Source of the DNA: Haloterrigena alkaliphila
GTDB taxonomy: Archaea > Halobacteriota > Halobacteria > Halobacteriales > Natrialbaceae
DNA length: 64,000 bases
Direction of reading: 5' to 3'
Assembly: GCF_017352155.2 (NCBI RefSeq)
Contig: NZ_CP071462.1
Span: 3,534,001 to 3,598,000, forward strand
Under the pieces are notes generated by a model. That model was not told where the DNA came from, did not search any database, and worked only from the letters and a program-made list of their open reading frames with translations. The position numbers were made by a program, and so were the translations under genes. Positions within the stretch are counted from its first letter, which is position 1. Every line of letters begins with the position of its first letter. Shown here in pieces: positions 61,361 through 64,000 of the stretch.

Positions 61361-61804
61361 ATGGCTACTGGTTCGACCGACGACATCGAAGCGGCCCTCG
61401 ACGAGTTCGACGGTGACCTCCCCGCGGGAGTCGACGAGGCCGCGATCACGCGCATGCGCCTCGTCGCTCGCGTCCTCGACGAGGGAATCCCCCTCCCCGG
61501 CACGAGCTACCGGATCGGACTCGATCCGATCGTCGGGATTCTCCCCGGCGCCGGTGACGTCGTGGCCTCGTTCGTCTCGCTGTACATCGTCGCCGAGTCC
61601 GCCCGGCTGGGCGTCTCCCAGTCGATGCTCCTCCGGATGCTCGCGAACATCGCCGTCGACACGATCGGCGGCTCCGTCCCCGTCCTCGGCGTCCTCTTCG
61701 ACGCCGTCTGGAAGGCCAACAAGTGGAACGTCCAGCTGGCGCTCGAGGACCTCGCCGGGCAGCAGGGATCTGAGCCCGGTCCGGAAACCGTCGTGATCGA
61801 TTAG
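61361..61804 (+). CDS. DUF4112 membrane protein
   Basis: The protein has 147 residues. DUF4112 is recognised by MRLVARVLDEGIPLPGTSYR, GLDPIVGILPGAGDVVASFV, SLYIVAESARLGVSQSMLLR and PVLGVLFDAVWKANKWNVQL. Two hydrophobic segments (about 55-75 and 95-112) suggest membrane association. The domain is widespread in bacteria and archaea with no established function. The start ATG 61361 sits just upstream of the acidic leader residues. Confidence 0.87.
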   Translation: MATGSTDDIEAALDEFDGDLPAGVDEAAITRMRLVARVLDEGIPLPGTSYRIGLDPIVGILPGAGDVVASFVSLYIVAESARLGVSQSMLLRMLANIAVDTIGGSVPVLGVLFDAVWKANKWNVQLALEDLAGQQGSEPGPETVVID

Positions 61805-62286
61805 GGTAATCGGCTGTCGCTCGAGGGCACTGGTTCTGGACGGTGGGGGCTCGAATTCGCGCGCACTTGCGCGCGTTGGTACGACGTAGCATCACTTGCT
61901 GGGATTTGACCCCCAGCCAGACGATCGCTTGCTTCCCTCACGGCTTCGGATGGATAGCACAGCGAGACGAAAGAAGGGTGTCCTCACCGATCTATTCGGG
62001 CGGAAAAGTGTGCTCTCACCGCGAGCGAACGGAGTGAGCGAGCGGGCCGACGACCGACCCGGAGAGCGCGGCGCGAAGCGCCGCGAATAGGCGCGCGGCG
62101 AAGCCGCGAGGGGTGGGAGGAGTGCTTTTCATCGAAGCGAAGCGGGATCGAAGATCCCGCGAGGTCCGAGAGAGCGTCGCTTTCTCGAGATTTTCCCGAG
62201 GGCGCTCCGGAGGCGCGCCCGCAGCGCAAAAGTTCGGTTGGCATACGTAGTTGCTGTTCAGTACAGGGGCTGTATCTCTCCACTGA
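61805..62286. other. Non-coding region with hairpin array and degenerate tRNA-Gly tail
   Basis: No gene is supported here. Instead there are a 7-bp hairpin (61858-61875) and a degenerate copy of the tRNA-Gly T-arm (GCTGGGATTTGA at 61898-61909) that has become a GCTGGG/CCCAGC hairpin. A GCGAACGGAGTGAGCG word (62025-62040) follows. Three hairpins close on GAA triloops: 62067-62085 (8 bp), 62094-62108 (6 bp) and 62142-62160 (8 bp). Confidence 0.6.
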
Positions 62287-62706
62287 TCATGAATGATTCC
62301 GTTCTGGCGATCCTAGCGATTTCGAAACGACCCGTTCTGGACTGATATGGAGGAGGACACGAGGTAACTCTCGGTCGTAGGGATATTCGTCAACACCCCA
62401 ATATCGTTGCGCCTGTTGGTCGGTGAATTCTAGTGCCCCCTCTTCGGGCATTTTCTCCACTTCACCACGAACTTCTACATATCGATAGTAGTCGTCGGGA
62501 TCGATGATCGTGACCGTCACACGCGGATCATGTTGCACATTCTCGTGTTTGCGCGTTCCCTTATTTGTAGCGACGAGAAGGTGTGTGCCATCGTAATCGG
62601 CCCACACTGGCGTGACTTGTGGATGCCCGCTCGGAAGAAACGACGCAATAGTCGCTTTCGCTGGCTTCTCGAACAGATCCAGTGTCTCATCCGGGAGCGT
62701 CTCCAT
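62287..62706 (-). CDS. PPOX-class (F420-dependent type) oxidoreductase
   Basis: The protein has 139 residues from ATG 62706 (METLPDETLDLFEKPAK). It has the split-barrel flavin/F420-binding fold: ATIASFLPSGHPQVTPVWAD, LLVATNKGTRKHENVQHDPR, VTVTIIDPDDYYRYVEVRGE and DQQAQRYWGVDEYP. These enzymes use F420 or FMN to reduce diverse substrates. Base composition is AT-richer than the surrounding chromosome, hinting at separate ancestry. It lies between two tRNA-Gly-derived repeat regions, a plausible accessory site. Confidence 0.83.
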   Translation of the reverse strand: METLPDETLDLFEKPAKATIASFLPSGHPQVTPVWADYDGTHLLVATNKGTRKHENVQHDPRVTVTIIDPDDYYRYVEVRGEVEKMPEEGALEFTDQQAQRYWGVDEYPYDRELPRVLLHISPERVVSKSLGSPERNHS

Positions 62707-62845
62707 ACCCGGAAGAGACGAAGAATGCAAATAAGTCCACCGCTAAAACGATCAATTCGTATCTGTAGTTACCGAATCCGGCGATTCGATTTCGAATGTG
62801 CTTCTGAATAAGGAAATCGTACTACTATCTACTGATATCGAACAC

Positions 62846-63001
62846 TGCGCTGGCTGGGATTTGAACAACGCGAAGACGGTCCTGCTCGCTCACTTCGTTC
62901 GCTCACAGGCTGCGACTTCTCTCGTTCAAATCCAGTACGATTTCTCCGAACACGATTACTCGCGTTGCTACGCAACGCTCGTGATGTTGTGTTCGGAGAA
63001 A
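62846..63001 (-). repeat. tRNA-Gly tail-flanked hairpin element
   Basis: This is read on the minus strand from the base after tRNA-Gly. A 13-bp perfect inverted repeat (62989-63001 and 62941-62953, TTTCTCCGAACAC/GTGTTCGGAGAAA) encloses a 7-bp hairpin with a GTA triloop (62962-62978). Next comes an inverted T-arm copy (62924-62934), then the word GCGAACGAAGTGAGC in reverse orientation (about 62886-62904). A 21-bp direct copy of the tRNA 3' end (62846-62866, identical to 63002-63022) closes it. The module order is the same as at tRNA-Val. Confidence 0.75.
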
Positions 63002-63072
63002 TGCGCTGGCTGGGATTTGAACCCAGGTTGTGACCATGGCAAGGTCACGTGATACCACTACACTACCAGCGC
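63002..63072 (-). tRNA. tRNA-Gly(GCC)
   Basis: The acceptor GCGCTGG (63066-63072) pairs with CCAGCGC (63003-63009), with discriminator A at 63002. The anticodon arm GACCT-TGCCAT-GGTC gives anticodon GCC. The T-arm is CTGGG-TTCAAAT-CCCAG. It is 71 bases, intronless, with no encoded CCA. Confidence 0.95.
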
Positions 63073-63185
63073 CCGGTTGCACTTACATCTACTTCGGGAA
63101 GGGTGTATAAGGGTTGCGAATCGACCCGGCATCGGCATGCCGACACACGCAACTCGACGCCGAAATGCGTACGACGAAACGGCCG

Positions 63186-63998
63186 TCACCGATCGCCATC
63201 GTCCGTCATCGAGAGCGTGAACGAGAAGGTCGACCCCGATCCTGGCTCCGACTCGACCGAGAGGGTGCCGCCGTGGCGCTCGACGATTCGATCGCACAGG
63301 GCGAGTCCGATCCCGGTGCCGCCGTGCTCACCCTGCGAGTGGAGACTCTGGAAGACCTCGAAGATCGCGTCGGTGTCGTCCGGATCGATACCGATTCCCT
63401 GGTCGGCCACGTCGATCTTCCAGCAGTCGTCCGCCGGCTGCCGTTCGGCGGAAAGGTGGACTCGAGGCGGCTCGTCGCCGCTGTACTCGATGGCGTTGTC
63501 CAGCAGGTTCTGGAACAGTTGGCGCAACTGATCGCTGTCGCCCTCGACGCGGGGCAGGGGCTCGGCGGTGATCGTCGCGTCGTGGTCGTCAATCATCACC
63601 TGCAGATCGGTGCGCACGTCCTCGAGCACCGCGTCCAGGTCGACCGGTTCGAACGCGTTTCCGCCCGTCTCGACGCGCGAGTACGCGAGCAGGCCGTCGA
63701 TCATGTCGCGCATGCGCTCGGCGCCGTCGACCGCGAACTCGATGAACTCCTCACCGTCCTCGTCGAAGGCGTCGCCGTACCGGCGCTCGATCAACTGGAG
63801 GTAACTCGAGACCATCCGGAGGGGCTCCTGCAGGTCGTGGGAGGCCGCGTAGGCGAACTGTTCGAGGCGCTCGTTGGACTCCTCGAGTCGCGCGACCAGT
63901 TCCTCGAGTCGCTGCTCGCGTTCGATCTGGTCGGTGATCTCCTGCGTGAAGCTCAGCCCGGCGAAGATCTCGCCGTCGGCGTTCCGCAGCGGCGCCGT
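63186..63998 (-). CDS. C-terminal part of PAS-type sensor histidine kinase
   Basis: The frame runs off the right edge; about 270 residues are visible. The outermost part is the end of a PAS/PAC domain (APLRNADGEIFAGLSFTQEI). A coiled linker with repeated LEEL units precedes HisKA, with the phospho-His in FAYAASHDLQEPLRMV. HATPase motifs are N-box LFQNLLDNAIEYSG, G1 DQGIGI and G2 GTGIGLALCDRIVERHGG. The catalytic half is very similar to the kinase at 41260-42546. No membrane helix is visible in this part. Its signal domain is outside the window. Confidence 0.9.
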   Translation of the reverse strand, partial: TAPLRNADGEIFAGLSFTQEITDQIEREQRLEELVARLEESNERLEQFAYAASHDLQEPLRMVSSYLQLIERRYGDAFDEDGEEFIEFAVDGAERMRDMIDGLLAYSRVETGGNAFEPVDLDAVLEDVRTDLQVMIDDHDATITAEPLPRVEGDSDQLRQLFQNLLDNAIEYSGDEPPRVHLSAERQPADDCWKIDVADQGIGIDPDDTDAIFEVFQSLHSQGEHGGTGIGLALCDRIVERHGGTLSVESEPGSGSTFSFTLSMTDDGDR

Positions 63999-64000
63999 CC

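Overview
The window is haloarchaeal chromosome. It is GC-rich, rich in CTCGAG, and its proteins are strongly acidic. Recognisable archaeal markers include CDC48, RadB, Mch, an intron-containing elongator tRNA-Met, HTH_10/Bat-type regulators, HalOD1 and HalX domains, a PGF-CTERM protein and Tat-lipoprotein signals. The composition and gene set suggest the Natrialbales (Natrinema/Haloterrigena-like), but this is an inference and no marker here fixes the genus. Most of the window is ordinary core chromosome with short intergenic gaps.

Layout. 1-2.2 kb: tail of a Bat-type regulator, two stand-alone HalOD1 proteins and a PGF-CTERM surface protein. 2.6-2.9 kb: tRNA-Met with its flank. 3-7.7 kb: a PH-like/coiled-coil protein, small zinc proteins, a TVP38-type membrane protein, a HalX response regulator and an MFS transporter. 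7.8-11.8 kb: an AT-rich NUMOD3/nuclease gene directly downstream of a class II ribonucleotide reductase. 12.5-16.6 kb: the trpDFEG operon. 16.8-18.4 kb: tRNA-Val with a structured flank, HalOD1 and Bat-type genes. 18.7-24.1 kb: membrane and surface proteins and a four-CBS protein. 24.2-30.3 kb: radB, a large inverted-repeat element, a RuvC-like protein, larC and cdc48. 31-39.2 kb: a DMT exporter, a DUF7344 protein and a complete oligopeptide ABC importer operon. 39.4-46.7 kb: rnhA, a DUF2240 protein, an AT-richer histidine kinase plus Bat regulator pair, a modular Tat-exported beta-helix protein and a HAD phosphatase. 46.8-50.6 kb: an antiporter with its regulatory subunit, methylglyoxal synthase, an SDR protein and a broken peroxiredoxin. 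50.8-59.8 kb: housekeeping enzymes including pyrF, a GTPBP1-like GTPase, a class V aminotransferase, mch and uspA. 60-64 kb: thiamine-binding, HalOD1, DUF4112 and F420/PPOX proteins, tRNA-Gly with its flank, and a truncated PAS histidine kinase.

The most unusual signal is non-coding. All three tRNA genes are followed, in the tRNA's own direction, by the same module order. A stem-loop begins at or one base after the discriminator base. Next comes an inverted copy of the tRNA T-arm/tail, then a hairpin or a shared GCGAACGAAGTGAGCG-type word. The module closes with a direct copy of the tRNA 3' end 125-220 bp downstream. In the Val and Gly cases the first stem is exactly 13 bp, and the enclosed small hairpins close on GAA or GTA triloops. 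Triloops of the GNA type are known for exceptional stability as single-stranded DNA. This looks like a family of tRNA-tail-flanked, ORF-less DNA elements or integration scars. It is the part of the window most worth follow-up. The second is the free-standing homing-endonuclease-like gene next to an intein-free nrdJ.

Regulation. Several genes have a TATA-like element about 25 bases before the start codon, implying leaderless transcripts. Two regulatory genes (a HalOD1 protein and a Bat-type regulator) have near-perfect palindromes over the inferred transcription start, suggesting operators.
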